64,000 nucleotides of DNA from the NCBI RefSeq assembly GCF_023051105.1, contig NZ_JALKIL010000019.1:21613-85612 (forward strand), written 5' to 3'. The position numbers were made by a program, and so were the translations under genes. This stretch comes from Anaerobiospirillum sp. NML120449 (lineage in GTDB: Bacteria > Pseudomonadota > Gammaproteobacteria > Enterobacterales > Succinivibrionaceae). Positions 30,726 through 40,064 of the stretch are shown here, in pieces (positions within the stretch are counted from its first letter, which is position 1; the number at the start of each line of letters is the position of its first letter). The notes beneath the pieces are model-generated. The model did not search any database, was not told where the DNA came from, and saw only the letters and a program-made list of their open reading frames with translations.

Positions 30726-30832
30726 ACACAGCATGCTCAGCTCGCACATCATGCGCCGCAAACACAGCATGCTCAGTTCGCACATCATGCGCCGCACGCA
30801 CAGCATGCGCAGCGCGTACATCATGACCTGCA
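30726..30832. repeat. 36-bp tandem repeat, 3 copies
   Basis: Units starting at 30726, 30762 and about 30798 of the type ACAGCATGCTCAGCTCGCAC + ATCATGCGCCGCAAAC. Noncoding. Confidence 0.8.
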
Positions 30833-30981
30833 TGGCTGCAGCGCTGTGCCAGCTTTGCGCTGCCATGCTGTAGCGGGAGCTGCCGTATCTGCACAGGATG
30901 CATCTGTTTCAGCAGCTGCAGAATGGCTGTAGCGAACAGACATGATGTGAGCTAATTTCAGGGAATTTGAGAGCGGGAGTA

Positions 30982-31704
30982 ATGATGATTGAGGTGACCA
31001 GATGTATGGGCCTGAGTACTGAGGGCCTGGTTGAGTTTGAGGATGGCCTGATGTGCCTTCCTGAGGCAAAGGAGGCATTTCTTGAGCTGCGTGAGTGTGC
31101 AGCCCGTGAGGGTTTTGAGCTTAAGGCATGCTCGGCTTTTCGTTCCTTCGAGGCACAGGCTGCTATCTTTGGTGCCAAGTTTCGAGGCGATCGTCCCATT
31201 CTGGATGCCAATGAAGAGCCACTGGCTGTTATTCCTGAGGATCCGGTAGAGCGCATCAGAGCCATTTTGCGCTTTTCAGCTATGCCTGGTTTTTCCCGTC
31301 ATCACTTCGGATCTGACTTTGATGTCTATGCTCCAAACAAATTGCCTGAGGGGCAGAAGCTTCAGCTGACCAGCCGTGAGTATGATCATGGGGCTTATTT
31401 TTATGAGCTGGGATGCTTTCTCAGGGAAAATCTGAGAACATATGGGTTTGGCAATCCTTACCAGGGTGGTTTCAGCCGTCCGGGCGGTCTTCCTGACGAT
31501 GCCGAAGGTGCTGGTCTTGTCGTTGTAGGTAATGAGCCATGGCATATTTCCCATCTTGCTACTGCGCAGGAGTATTTAAGGGAGTATGACTTCCAGGATG
31601 CACTTGATTATGTAGCCGGCAGCGACCTTGAGTTTGCCCCCTATGTCCGCAGCGTCATGACTCTTGAGCAGGCTGATGCCATGCTGCGCTTCTGCTGCAT
31701 TTAG
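30982..31704 (+). CDS. M15-family D,D/L,D-carboxypeptidase-like protein
   Basis: Protein of 240 residues of the VanY/DacB zinc peptidase family (M15B). It has the SAFRSFEAQ segment, the zinc motif SRHHFGSDFDVY (SxHxxGxAxD form) and the late motif EPWHI with the third zinc-binding histidine. Such enzymes trim the terminal D-Ala or D-amino acid from peptidoglycan stems. No signal peptide is visible, so either the start is misplaced or it acts on cytoplasmic precursors or recycled peptides. GGGAG lies 3-6 nt before two consecutive ATGs; I give the first (30982). Stand-alone gene. Confidence 0.82.
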   Translation: MMIEVTRCMGLSTEGLVEFEDGLMCLPEAKEAFLELRECAAREGFELKACSAFRSFEAQAAIFGAKFRGDRPILDANEEPLAVIPEDPVERIRAILRFSAMPGFSRHHFGSDFDVYAPNKLPEGQKLQLTSREYDHGAYFYELGCFLRENLRTYGFGNPYQGGFSRPGGLPDDAEGAGLVVVGNEPWHISHLATAQEYLREYDFQDALDYVAGSDLEFAPYVRSVMTLEQADAMLRFCCI

Positions 31705-31909
31705 CTTATTGCTGAGCCGGAGCCATTGGCATGCTGCTCATGAGCTTCATTTAGTAATATGCCTGATAACTGGTCATGGTCATGGTCATGCTGCGACATT
31801 GACTGAAGAGGTTGTCGTGAGCCGTACTGATGCATATGCCATATGCTTTCCATATTATTATGGTCAGTAATAACCTTGTGTTTTAATTTCTTTTAAGGTC
31901 AACAGCAAT

Positions 31910-33640
31910 ATGTTTACTATTACTTATAAATCAGATCCTGATGAGCAGTGGTCGTGGGACAGGTATTCTGATGATGTCTCTCCAAAGGAGGTAAAGAGAC
32001 ATATTGATCCTGAACATGGCTATTCAATGAACTATTTTCTTAAGCATTGCGGCATAAGGATGCTTAATGGAGAGGAGTATCGCGCTGCTTACAGCCTTGC
32101 AAGAAAGGCAGCTGAGGATAGCGGCCTGAGACAGGATGTTCTCAGGTGTCTGGACATGATGAAGATTCCGGGACAGGACAAGGTGCAGCCTGCAGGAGAT
32201 CCTGCATCCGTAAGGTACGATCTTGCTTCTACTTTATGGGCTGTCTTCATCGCCATGTCTTCAGATTGCGGATCTTTTGAAAGTGTTGGTGCCAAGCTCT
32301 CAGCTGATTCTGATTTCACAGCAGCAATTAACGTTCTGTTGCCAGACTCTCTTCCGCCACATCAGGATCATTCCCCTGTTGATATGGCATTTGTCATGGC
32401 TGCATGGGATGAAGCATGCAGAAATCAGGATTTTCCGACCTCCAGTGATCAAGCTGGGTTCTGGTTTAAAGCTGTTCCTGAGGCATCTGTCAGTCAGGAC
32501 CGACTGGGGTATAAGGCCGACTATGGTTTTCTCAGGGGGCAGGCCCTGACCTCTGATCGTGCTTTCATGGACATATCCGTGGGAGATATTCTTTATACAC
32601 AGGCTATTAACCCTTTAAACATAAACAAGAGCGCACTTTTCTGGAAAGCGCTTATATACAACATCTCTGATCGATCACTTTCAGATTTGATATTTGTTGC
32701 CGCCGAGGAGCAGGACGAGCAGTCTTACAAAAGACTAAGCTCTCATTTTGGCAGCATTTCCGGCAATATCTTTGTTACAGAGGCATTTCCTCACTCGGGT
32801 CATCTGTTCAAAGGCATTCTTTCCAGTGGTGTAGAGCTGCTTATTGCAGCTGGCTCTACCGACACTGGCAATGATGAATGTGATGATGATGATGACGATT
32901 ATTACGATTTCATGTATGACCTGGACAATGGCGAGTTTAAGTCAGTAGATTTCTGCAGTCCGCTTGTTGTAACAAAGACAGAGCAGATCTTTAACAGCAA
33001 GGATCTGGAAAAATGCAAGTCGCACAGGAGCTTTGTATCTGAGGCATATACTCATGGCGGCAATATGGAAAAAGTAACTGTCGAGGCTGTTTCACTCAGT
33101 GAGCTGCAGAGTCTTGGCAAGAAGAATAAAAAACTCTTTCCTGATGAGCTGAAGGATGAGCTTTATCCTTTTGAGGGCTTAAAGACCCTGGTGAAAAAGA
33201 CCATTTATTCACAGCCTGCCGGAAAGAGGGTTACAAAGAAGGCTCTGGAGAGTTTTAACAGGAATCCGGAGAACGCCAGCACTGTGTACTATGTATGTAC
33301 AGTTGAGAATGACGAGCATGGCTTCAAACAGATAATTGCAGCGCTCAACGAACAGTGGCTGTGTCAGAAAGCTGCAAAGGTCGCCGGAAAAACCTACAAC
33401 ATTAACTTTCTTGCCAGGTGCAAGAGTGAAAAGAAGCCATTACTGCTCGATTTTGCCCGTGAATCAACAAGAATGCTCGATCTGTACAGAATCAGGTGTA
33501 ATGAGGCCCTGGGCAGCAAAGATGAAGTAACCAAGAGTACTGTGTATAGATTGATCAGCCGTCATAATAAGGATCTTCTTGCCTGCCTTAAGCTGTACAT
33601 GTCTACAATCCTGTCATCGTCTGATTCAGGCAAAGTCTGA
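31910..33640 (+). CDS. Unrecognised 576-residue protein
   Basis: I do not recognise a family. The protein has no signal peptide or membrane segment, so it is probably cytoplasmic. It is mixed alpha/beta in look, with a strongly acidic run DDDDDDYYDFMYD at about residues 323-336 in the middle and a Lys-rich, helical C-terminal third (LKTLVKKTIYSQPAGKR, then LARCKSEKKPLLLDF). AAGG lies 12 nt before the ATG. Codon use resembles the neighbours. It stands alone between the M15 gene and a secreted-protein gene, and no partner gene is evident. Confidence 0.75.
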   Translation: MFTITYKSDPDEQWSWDRYSDDVSPKEVKRHIDPEHGYSMNYFLKHCGIRMLNGEEYRAAYSLARKAAEDSGLRQDVLRCLDMMKIPGQDKVQPAGDPASVRYDLASTLWAVFIAMSSDCGSFESVGAKLSADSDFTAAINVLLPDSLPPHQDHSPVDMAFVMAAWDEACRNQDFPTSSDQAGFWFKAVPEASVSQDRLGYKADYGFLRGQALTSDRAFMDISVGDILYTQAINPLNINKSALFWKALIYNISDRSLSDLIFVAAEEQDEQSYKRLSSHFGSISGNIFVTEAFPHSGHLFKGILSSGVELLIAAGSTDTGNDECDDDDDDYYDFMYDLDNGEFKSVDFCSPLVVTKTEQIFNSKDLEKCKSHRSFVSEAYTHGGNMEKVTVEAVSLSELQSLGKKNKKLFPDELKDELYPFEGLKTLVKKTIYSQPAGKRVTKKALESFNRNPENASTVYYVCTVENDEHGFKQIIAALNEQWLCQKAAKVAGKTYNINFLARCKSEKKPLLLDFARESTRMLDLYRIRCNEALGSKDEVTKSTVYRLISRHNKDLLACLKLYMSTILSSSDSGKV

Positions 33641-34530
33641 CCCACGCAGCAGCGTGCCAGGAGCCAGTATGGCCGTGCATGCTGTTTCACATCATGCAGC
33701 GTTATTGAACCTGTGCTGGTCTTACAGGCCAAAAGCTTTGTGGCCTGTACTCAAGAGCCTGGCCTGTAGCCTTGGCCCTGGCCTTGGCCGGGCCGTGTCT
33801 GGCCCCTGGCCTTGGCCGTAGCAGGACCGTAGCAGGGGCGTACGCATTGCCTGGCTATAACCACGGTAATGGTCAGGGCAGATGCGCCGCCCTGTGGCAG
33901 CTGCATCCGGGAGCTTGCCGCCCTTCAGGGCAGGTGGTCTCCTGGGTGACTTAAACTAAGGCAGGATCGCTTCTGTTGTGATCTGGAGCGTGATTTTTGA
34001 ATTTACTGAGGGCTGTTTACAGCCCTTTTGTTTTTCTGGAAAGAGGGTTTTGCTGTCACAGTGCCAGTGGTAAATTTCGACGGTAATACATTTTTAAAGA
34101 TTTCGTTATGTCAGTCTGACTTTCGGTTAACAGTGGCTTATGCGCGGGCCCGGCTGCATTTCTGAAAGATGATTAGCCTGATTTCATCAGGTGTTTTGTG
34201 ATTTGCATTTGTGACATAGATAATGAGATAAAAGGCATGAACAGGCCAGAATTAGGATTTGGACAGTAAAAACTGACGCAAAGCTAAGATATTACTAACA
34301 TTCGGGCGCTAGTATGGTAGTCAGATTCACCAATGAGTGACATGCCGTCGCATACTGCGCAAAAGCTGATCTGAGTGTCCCCCGGATAGCAGCGTAAGGT
34401 CAGATCCCTCAGAAGATTTTTCCTCAGGATCGGGCTATGCGGCTGACAGGTTTGAGTCAGCCTTCAGGCAGGCGCATACGGGCGCAAGTGCTGATGTGAT
34501 GCAAAAGTTAATGAATTTGAGGAATTTACT
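33641..34530. other. Intergenic region
   Basis: Holds a low-complexity stretch of CTTGGCC/GGCCTGG words (33765-33835), the terminator at 34009 and AT-rich sequence before the secreted-protein gene. No gene seen. Confidence 0.55.
34009..34035 (+). terminator. Intrinsic terminator
   Basis: AGGGCTG-TTTA-CAGCCCT followed by TTTGTTTTT; about 370 bp after the stop at 33640, so either a long 3' UTR or an unseen transcript. Confidence 0.75.
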
Positions 34531-35256
34531 ATGAGAAATGTACTTAAGCTTACCGTTGTAGCTGCTGTTGCCGCCTCTTCCTTTGCTGTTTTTGCAGCTC
34601 CAGCACCAGCACCAGCCGCACCGGCCGAGACTCAGCTGGTAACCGCTCCACATCCAGCCTTTGGTAATGCCGGGGATTACTATGGCCAGGGTCCAGCCAT
34701 GGGCCCACGCAACGGCACCGGTCCACGCGCTGCTGCCGGTGAGTGCCCACATTTAAATGGCATGCCACCAGCACCAGGCTCACGTGCCTATACCGGCCCA
34801 CGCTCTCCAAAGCATGTTAAGGCTGCCCACGGCAAGGCTCATCACCTTGCCCACCTGACTCCTCACATGGGTCCTGGCGCCGGTAAGGCCCTTGGCACAT
34901 GGTGTCCACAGCACAACACCTTTATAGCCGAGTGTGCAGGTGAGGACTTCAACAAGGTATTCAAGGCTGACTTTGACCAGCTGCAGGCTTTAAAGGATCA
35001 GGAGTTCATCAAGAAGCAGATCCTCAAGGCCCGCATTGCCGACGGTGACAACGCTGCTACCATCACCAGGTACGCTCAGGACGTTAACACTGCACGCCGT
35101 GCCGTACGTGACTTTGACTACCAGCTGCGCCTGAAGATCCGTGACTACGTAAAGGGCCACATTGAGGGCCCTGTTGCCGGTGCCGCTCCAGTGGTTCCTG
35201 CACCAGCCGCAGCTCCGGCAGCCGCTGCTCCAGCTCCAGTAAAGGCTCCACGCTAA
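34531..35256 (+). CDS. Secreted His-rich protein of unknown function
   Basis: Protein of 241 residues with a clear signal peptide (MRNVLKLTVVAAVAASSFAVFA, cut near residue 22). Mature part: Ala/Pro segment, then Gly/Pro/His-rich region with HVKAAHGKAHHLAHL (about 90-105) and three cysteines in GECPHL, TWCPQH and AECAGE. A helical charged region (about 145-205, FDQLQALKDQEFIKKQILKA) follows, then an Ala/Pro tail. The helical part has some look of CpxP/Spy-type periplasmic proteins, and the His/Cys content suggests metal binding; neither is certain. The ribosome site is a weak GAGGAA about 8 nt before the ATG. Own terminator at 35323. Confidence 0.8.
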   Translation: MRNVLKLTVVAAVAASSFAVFAAPAPAPAAPAETQLVTAPHPAFGNAGDYYGQGPAMGPRNGTGPRAAAGECPHLNGMPPAPGSRAYTGPRSPKHVKAAHGKAHHLAHLTPHMGPGAGKALGTWCPQHNTFIAECAGEDFNKVFKADFDQLQALKDQEFIKKQILKARIADGDNAATITRYAQDVNTARRAVRDFDYQLRLKIRDYVKGHIEGPVAGAAPVVPAPAAAPAAAAPAPVKAPR

Positions 35257-35322
35257 TCAGCGCTATATGTCAGTGACAGGAGCAGGGCCAGTGCCATAAC
35301 CTGTCATGACATCCAGACTCAC

Positions 35323-35361
35323 GCAAAGGGCTCTCTGAAACATACTCAGAGAGCCCTTTGC
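35323..35361 (+). terminator. Terminator of the secreted-protein gene
   Basis: GCAAAGGGCTCTCTGA / TCAGAGAGCCCTTTGC, perfect 16-bp stem; no long T run. Confidence 0.7.
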
Positions 35362-36145
35362 CATTTCCGGTCGTCCGTAAACCCCCGGCTAAGTCAGCGG
35401 CCACTGACCATCGACAGCCATTAACCAGACACCCTTTTCTTGCGTGCTGGATGCCCGGCCAGGCCAGGCTTGTATCACCGTGCGAGCATCGCCTGGCGGG
35501 TATCACCGTCAGGGCATATCCATGCGGGCATAGCCGTGCGAGCATCGCCTGGCGCTGTCCTGCCAGCGCCTGTTTTTCGGGCGTTGTTTGCCTGGGGCGG
35601 TTTGCCTGTATGACGAGCTGGGGCGGCTGGCAGTAAGTGGGGAATTTTTCTGGCAGGAATGGTACTTTTTTCTGGTGGAGAGCTGGTCAGGGGGAGGGCG
35701 CGTTGTTGCCGGGGCTGTCAGGCTTGTCGGGGAATTTATGGAGGCTGTGCCTCATGGTGGTTTGAGAAAAATGGTATTTTTGGAGGGTCGGTAGGCTTTT
35801 TGGATTGATATTTCTTGCGCTCAGGTGGTGTTGTAATGGCCTTAAGTGATAAAAAATAGCGTGCTCTTACAGGGTTTGGGCAGGTCTATTTGATAAAAAT
35901 TGCTGTAGATTTTGGCCTGTATATGCCGCCAGAGCCCGATGGCACGGGCTTTTTACAAAGTCGAGCAAAATATTTCCCAATTGGGTATCATTAGACTAAC
36001 TCAAGGGATAGCTTTTGGAGGTGCTTCAGCAGCAGCTGTAAAGATCCGGAAGCTTGCATGGTTTTTTCCTTCTGCTTCACTTCAGAAGCTGATCTGCTTG
36101 ATCTTGTTGTTATCAGTTTTAGCTGAGATGACTGGAGAGGTTCGT
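35362..36145. other. Intergenic region before trxB
   Basis: Holds imperfect repeats of GCATCGCCTGGCG / GGTATCACCGT (35470-35560), a G/T-rich stretch, and the palindrome CCCAATTGGG (35976-35985) about 160 bp before trxB. A frame open from 35912 into trxB has no family support in its first 78 codons. Confidence 0.5.
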
Positions 36146-37093
36146 ATGGTTGATGAGAAGATTCACAAAGTAGTTATTATCGGATCCGGCCCGGCTGCAT
36201 GCACTGCTGCCATTTATACTGCACGTGCCCAGCTCGACCCTGTAATGGTAAAAGGTTTTGAAGAGGGCGGTCAGCTTACTACCACTCCAGAAGTAGGCAA
36301 CTGGCCGGGCGCTGTTGGTGATCCAAGCGGCTTTGACATCATGCAGAACATGATTAAGCACGTCAATGAGCTGGGCGTTGAGGGTATTGCCGACGTAGTA
36401 GTCGGTGCCGACCTTAAGGGCGAAATCAAGACTCTCAAGCTTTCTGGTGGTCAGGAGTTAAAGACCCGTTCAGTAATTATTGCCACTGGTGCCCGTGCCC
36501 GCTACCTCGATATTCCATCTGAGGCTCAGTTCAAGGGTCGTGGTATTTCCGCCTGTGCTACCTGTGACGGCATGTTCTTCAGAAACAAGACCGTAGCTGT
36601 TATCGGCGGCGGATCCGTAGCCTTTGTTGAGGCTCTGTTCCTTGCCAATCTGTGCTCCAAGGTCTATCTCATCCACCGTCGTGAAGGCTTCCGTGCCGAG
36701 CAGGTTCTGGTAGAGCGCGTCAACGAGATGGTAAAGACTGGCAAGATGGAGTTAATCCTTAATGCCACCGTCAAGGAGTATGTTGGTGAGCAGCTGTTAA
36801 GCGGCATTGTCATCGACGTCAAGGGCGAAGAGCGCAAGATTGACCTCAATGGCGTATTCGTTGCCATCGGTCACACTCCTGCTACCGATGTCTTCAAGGA
36901 TCAGCTCGAGCTCGACAAGAGCGGCTATATCGTTACCAGAAAGAGCGAATCCCCTGTCACCTCTACCTCAGTTCCAGGCGTATTTGCCGCCGGTGACTGC
37001 TCCTTCCCTGAGTACCACCAGGCCGTAGTAGCCGCAGGTCAGGGCTGCCAGGCTGCTCTGGACGCTGAGCAGTATGTGCTGGGTATTGCCTGA
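36146..37093 (+). CDS. trxB: Thioredoxin reductase
   Basis: NADPH-dependent flavoenzyme of 315 residues that reduces thioredoxin in the cytoplasm. FAD-binding motif near the N terminus (VVIIGSGPAACTAA), redox-active CATC in SACATCDGMFF, NADPH-binding motif VIGGGSVAF (most family members have GGGNTAVE or GGGDSAVE; the S-V-A-F variant is a little unusual) and the C-terminal FAD motif FAAGDCS. I start at 36146 because GGAGAGG lies 6 nt upstream and family similarity begins there. Confidence 0.95.
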   Translation: MVDEKIHKVVIIGSGPAACTAAIYTARAQLDPVMVKGFEEGGQLTTTPEVGNWPGAVGDPSGFDIMQNMIKHVNELGVEGIADVVVGADLKGEIKTLKLSGGQELKTRSVIIATGARARYLDIPSEAQFKGRGISACATCDGMFFRNKTVAVIGGGSVAFVEALFLANLCSKVYLIHRREGFRAEQVLVERVNEMVKTGKMELILNATVKEYVGEQLLSGIVIDVKGEERKIDLNGVFVAIGHTPATDVFKDQLELDKSGYIVTRKSESPVTSTSVPGVFAAGDCSFPEYHQAVVAAGQGCQAALDAEQYVLGIA

Positions 37094-37184
37094 TCAGCAA
37101 GGCTGCAGGCTGATCGCCTGCGGCCTTTCATGCAGCCGGCAGGGCTGGCTGGCGGCCAGCTGCAGCACTTCAATGCAGCGACAT

Positions 37185-37222
37185 AAAAAAAGCGCTTTCT
37201 GAAATTCAGAAGGCGCTTTTTT
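37185..37222. terminator. Bidirectional terminator between trxB and dapE
   Basis: AAAAAAAGCGC-TTTCTGAAATTCAGAAG-GCGCTTTTTT, A run and T run on either side. trxB and dapE converge here. Confidence 0.85.
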
Positions 37223-37397
37223 ATGGTTTTGTAAACTGTCCCTGTTTTTGCCATGGCAGGGGCTGCGCAGCTGCGGAGGCGCTGTTGCGGCGGAGATGCC
37301 GGGACTGTGCCAGGCACGGCTACGACAGCAATGACAGCCGCGATTGCCCCCTGACGGGGATGGTTCAGTCGCGGCTGGGCTGCTGGGCTGGTGCCGG

Positions 37398-38615
37398 TCA
37401 GAGGTGCAGCTTTTCGAGTACCTGCTCGTAGATTGCGGTCAGGGTGTCGAGGTCGGCGGCGCAGACGTTCTCATTAACCTGGTGAATAGTGGCGTTGATC
37501 GGACCGAACTCTACTACCTCAGTGCCCAGAGGAGCAATGAAGCGGCCGTCGGATGTGCCACCCAGAGTGTTGAGATCAGGGGTAACACCGGTGTTGGCAA
37601 TGACGGCATCGCGCATGGCATTGACCAGCAGGCCGTCACGGGAACTGATAAATGGAAGGCCGTTAACCACGTAACGGACGGTGGCGTAGATGCCCAGTTG
37701 TTCCATCTTCTTTTCCATCATGCGCTGGAGCTTGACTGGAGTCTGCAGCGGGTTGAAGCGCCAGTTGCACATGATCTGGCAGGTGCCCGGTGCTACATTT
37801 TCAGCGCCCATGCCGGCGTTGAAATTGGTTACGTTAAAGGATGATGGAGGGAAATCCTCATTGCCGTCATCAAGGTGGTGCTCTACCAGAGCTGCAATCA
37901 GCTGAGCTCCCTTGTGAGCGGCGTTGTCAATCTGATGCGGGTAGGCAACATGGCCCTGCTTGCCATTGATGGTGATATGGGCAGTCATGGAGCCACGACG
38001 GCCAATCTTGATGGTGTCGCCGAATTTGCCTGAGCTTGATGGCTCTCCTACGATGCAGTACTGAGGATAGAGTTTTTCTTTCTTGAGCCACTCGGCTACG
38101 TAAGGAATACCGCCTACAGCATCACCCTCTTCATTGGAGGTCATGAGCAGACCCACAGTGCCCTTATAGTCAGGATGTCTGGTTACAAAGTTGCGCAGGG
38201 CAATGGTCATGGCGGCATCAGAGCTCTTCATGTCAGCAGCGCCACGGCCATAGAGCATGCCATCACGGATAACTGGATCAAAAGGATCGCTGGTCCAGGC
38301 TGCAGTATCGCCAGGACCTACTACATCAGTATGACCAAGGAAAATGGTAAAAGGACCTGGAGCCTTGAGACCGCTGGCATCATAAGGGCCTGGATTGCTC
38401 TTTAACAGGGCCGGATCACCCTCGAAACTGGCCTGAGGATCGGCCGAATGCAGGGCGAGCAGATTAAAGGTAGGGTACATGCCCTCGCGCAGAGTGCGGC
38501 ACTTGAAGCCTACAGGCTCCAGAATACCTGAGAGCACTTCCTGACAGCCGGCATCTTCAGGAGTGACGGACTTGAGGGAAATCAGTTTTTTGGCAAGTTC
38601 CAGTGTGTCAGACAT
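37398..38615 (-). CDS. dapE: Succinyl-diaminopimelate desuccinylase
   Basis: Zinc hydrolase (M20 family) of 405 residues that frees L,L-diaminopimelate in lysine and peptidoglycan synthesis. Visible are the zinc and catalytic motifs GHTDVVGPGD, GRGAADMKSS, TSNEEGDAVGG with the catalytic Glu pair, and the C-terminal LGGTSDGRFIAPLGT. It is about 30 residues longer than the E. coli enzyme. I choose ATG 38615 (MSDTLELAKKLISLKSVTPED); the frame is open further upstream, but only through repeat-like sequence. Upstream on the same strand, after a 25-bp repeat array, lies the unrecognised gene at 38909. Confidence 0.94.
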   Translation of the reverse strand: MSDTLELAKKLISLKSVTPEDAGCQEVLSGILEPVGFKCRTLREGMYPTFNLLALHSADPQASFEGDPALLKSNPGPYDASGLKAPGPFTIFLGHTDVVGPGDTAAWTSDPFDPVIRDGMLYGRGAADMKSSDAAMTIALRNFVTRHPDYKGTVGLLMTSNEEGDAVGGIPYVAEWLKKEKLYPQYCIVGEPSSSGKFGDTIKIGRRGSMTAHITINGKQGHVAYPHQIDNAAHKGAQLIAALVEHHLDDGNEDFPPSSFNVTNFNAGMGAENVAPGTCQIMCNWRFNPLQTPVKLQRMMEKKMEQLGIYATVRYVVNGLPFISSRDGLLVNAMRDAVIANTGVTPDLNTLGGTSDGRFIAPLGTEVVEFGPINATIHQVNENVCAADLDTLTAIYEQVLEKLHL

Positions 38616-38729
38616 AATAGCAATCTCTTCAAATACGAAAGCGCCGCCAGCCCCCCGGACATGAATCTCCGGTCCTGGAGCTTTTGGCGGCGGTGTTCCT
38701 GCATCAGGGCCCCGGCCTGGCACAGCTCA

Positions 38730-38854
38730 GGCTGGCCACACGCAGCGCATGTCTGGCTGACTACCCACAGCGCATGCCCGGCTGGCCACACGCAGCGCAT
38801 GTCTGGCTGGCCACCCACAGCGCATGCCCGGCTGGCCACAAGCAGCGCATGCCT
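38730..38854. repeat. 25-bp tandem repeat, 5 copies
   Basis: Five units of GGCTGGCCACACGCAGCGCA + TGTCT at 38730, 38755, 38780, 38805 and 38830, in two alternating variants (CACACGC...TGTCT and CACCCAC...TGCCC), which implies a 50-bp higher-order unit. Lies between dapE and the gene at 38909. Confidence 0.9.
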
Positions 38855-38908
38855 GGCAGGTCCAGACTGCGCCGGGGCTTGGGCGGTGGCTCTTGGGCCT
38901 TCAGGAAA

Positions 38909-39562
38909 TTAATCGTCGTCGTCAGTTGGGTACTGTAAGTACAGCTTGCGCTCGAGCTGCAGGAAGCGGTAGGCGTCTTCGTGGGTCTTCTTTAAGGAGA
39001 AGCCGTCGATACGGCCGTAGCGTACCTGGATGAAGAGATCGAGGTCCTCAGGTTTGGCAAGCTCTCTTGCCTTGAGGTACTGACGGAAGTAGTCACCGGC
39101 AAGGAGTGGATCCCATGGGAATACTGTTGAGATGGAGCGCAGGATCAGCATGGCGTAAGAGTCGATGATGACAAACTGGCGCACGGTGAGCTGATCGAGG
39201 AAAGTCTTGAGCTTTTCCTCATCGGCAGTGAGGTCAACTACAGGCATGCTTGGACCTACAGCACCGTCGTCGTAACTGATCTGAGCTTCGCTGCCGTCGG
39301 CACTGAGCTGCAGGTAGCATGGGTCGATTTCAGCTGCTGCCTTGTGCTGGGCAATGGTCTTGCGCAGTTCATCAGAGCACATGAGCAGTGGCTTTGAGCT
39401 CATTAAGGAGAGGGCATTGCAGAAGTCCTCAGCGCCATATTCCTTCATTTCGGCTTCGTTGAGCTTTACGCAGACAGTGGCCTTTACCGCTTTCTCAGGT
39501 GGACGGATAACCTTGTGGGCATCTGGCGGACACTCGGTCTGCATTCTCACTACATGAGCCAT
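38909..39562 (-). CDS. Unrecognised 217-residue protein
   Basis: I do not recognise a family. Soluble, acidic, no signal peptide or membrane segment, ending in TDDDD. It has a good ribosome site (AGGAG 7 nt before the ATG) and codon use like its neighbours, so it is likely real. The C-terminal half (LLAGDYFRQYLKARELAKPEDLD) looks helical. It lies upstream of dapE on the same strand, but the 25-bp repeat array stands between them. Confidence 0.72.
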   Translation of the reverse strand: MAHVVRMQTECPPDAHKVIRPPEKAVKATVCVKLNEAEMKEYGAEDFCNALSLMSSKPLLMCSDELRKTIAQHKAAAEIDPCYLQLSADGSEAQISYDDGAVGPSMPVVDLTADEEKLKTFLDQLTVRQFVIIDSYAMLILRSISTVFPWDPLLAGDYFRQYLKARELAKPEDLDLFIQVRYGRIDGFSLKKTHEDAYRFLQLERKLYLQYPTDDDD

Positions 39563-40064
39563 AAATCAACTCCTAACATTTAAATGGCCGGGCAGGCAAA
39601 AACCTGCTCAGGTTTCACTTTGCATCACTTCCCCGTCACAGGGTTTATGAGCATAAACTTACCGGTCGGGCGGATGAGCATATGTCTGTCGATTGAGTCT
39701 GCACTGCAGCATGCAGCGTAAGGCATGCAGCACAGGCCATGCAGCACAGGCCATGCAGCAGTGGCAGCTCAGGTGACTTTCGGCTGTGCACTCTGGCACG
39801 GGCACGGAAAATAAGACAGATATAAGATTTTAATGGCTTTGCCTGCAAAAGCAATAGTAATGGCCTGATCAGTCCGACAAAAGCGGTAACTGGCCTGCCA
39901 GACAGACCCTTGCATGCCCGCTGCGGGCATGTCAGGCATGGCGGCCAGCATGCAAGGCTGCAAAAGCACAGGGCCCGGCTGTAAACAGTCGGGCCCTGTG
40001 GGGTATGCGGCACAGCTGCTGCCGTGCAGCGGCTGCGCCGGTGCGCCGTGGCGCAGCCTGCGCT
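39563..40064. other. Intergenic region
   Basis: Holds three copies of a CATGCAGCACAGGC-like word (39710-39765) and the terminator of the giant minus-strand gene. No gene seen. Confidence 0.5.
39967..40000 (-). terminator. Terminator of the 1753-residue protein gene
   Basis: CACAGGGCCCGGCTG-TAAA-CAGTCGGGCCCTGTG (one G-T pair), followed by CTTTTG on the minus strand. Confidence 0.82.

Noticed and set aside
35912..36145. N-terminal extension of thioredoxin reductase
   Set aside because: Family similarity begins at 36146, which has its own good ribosome site.
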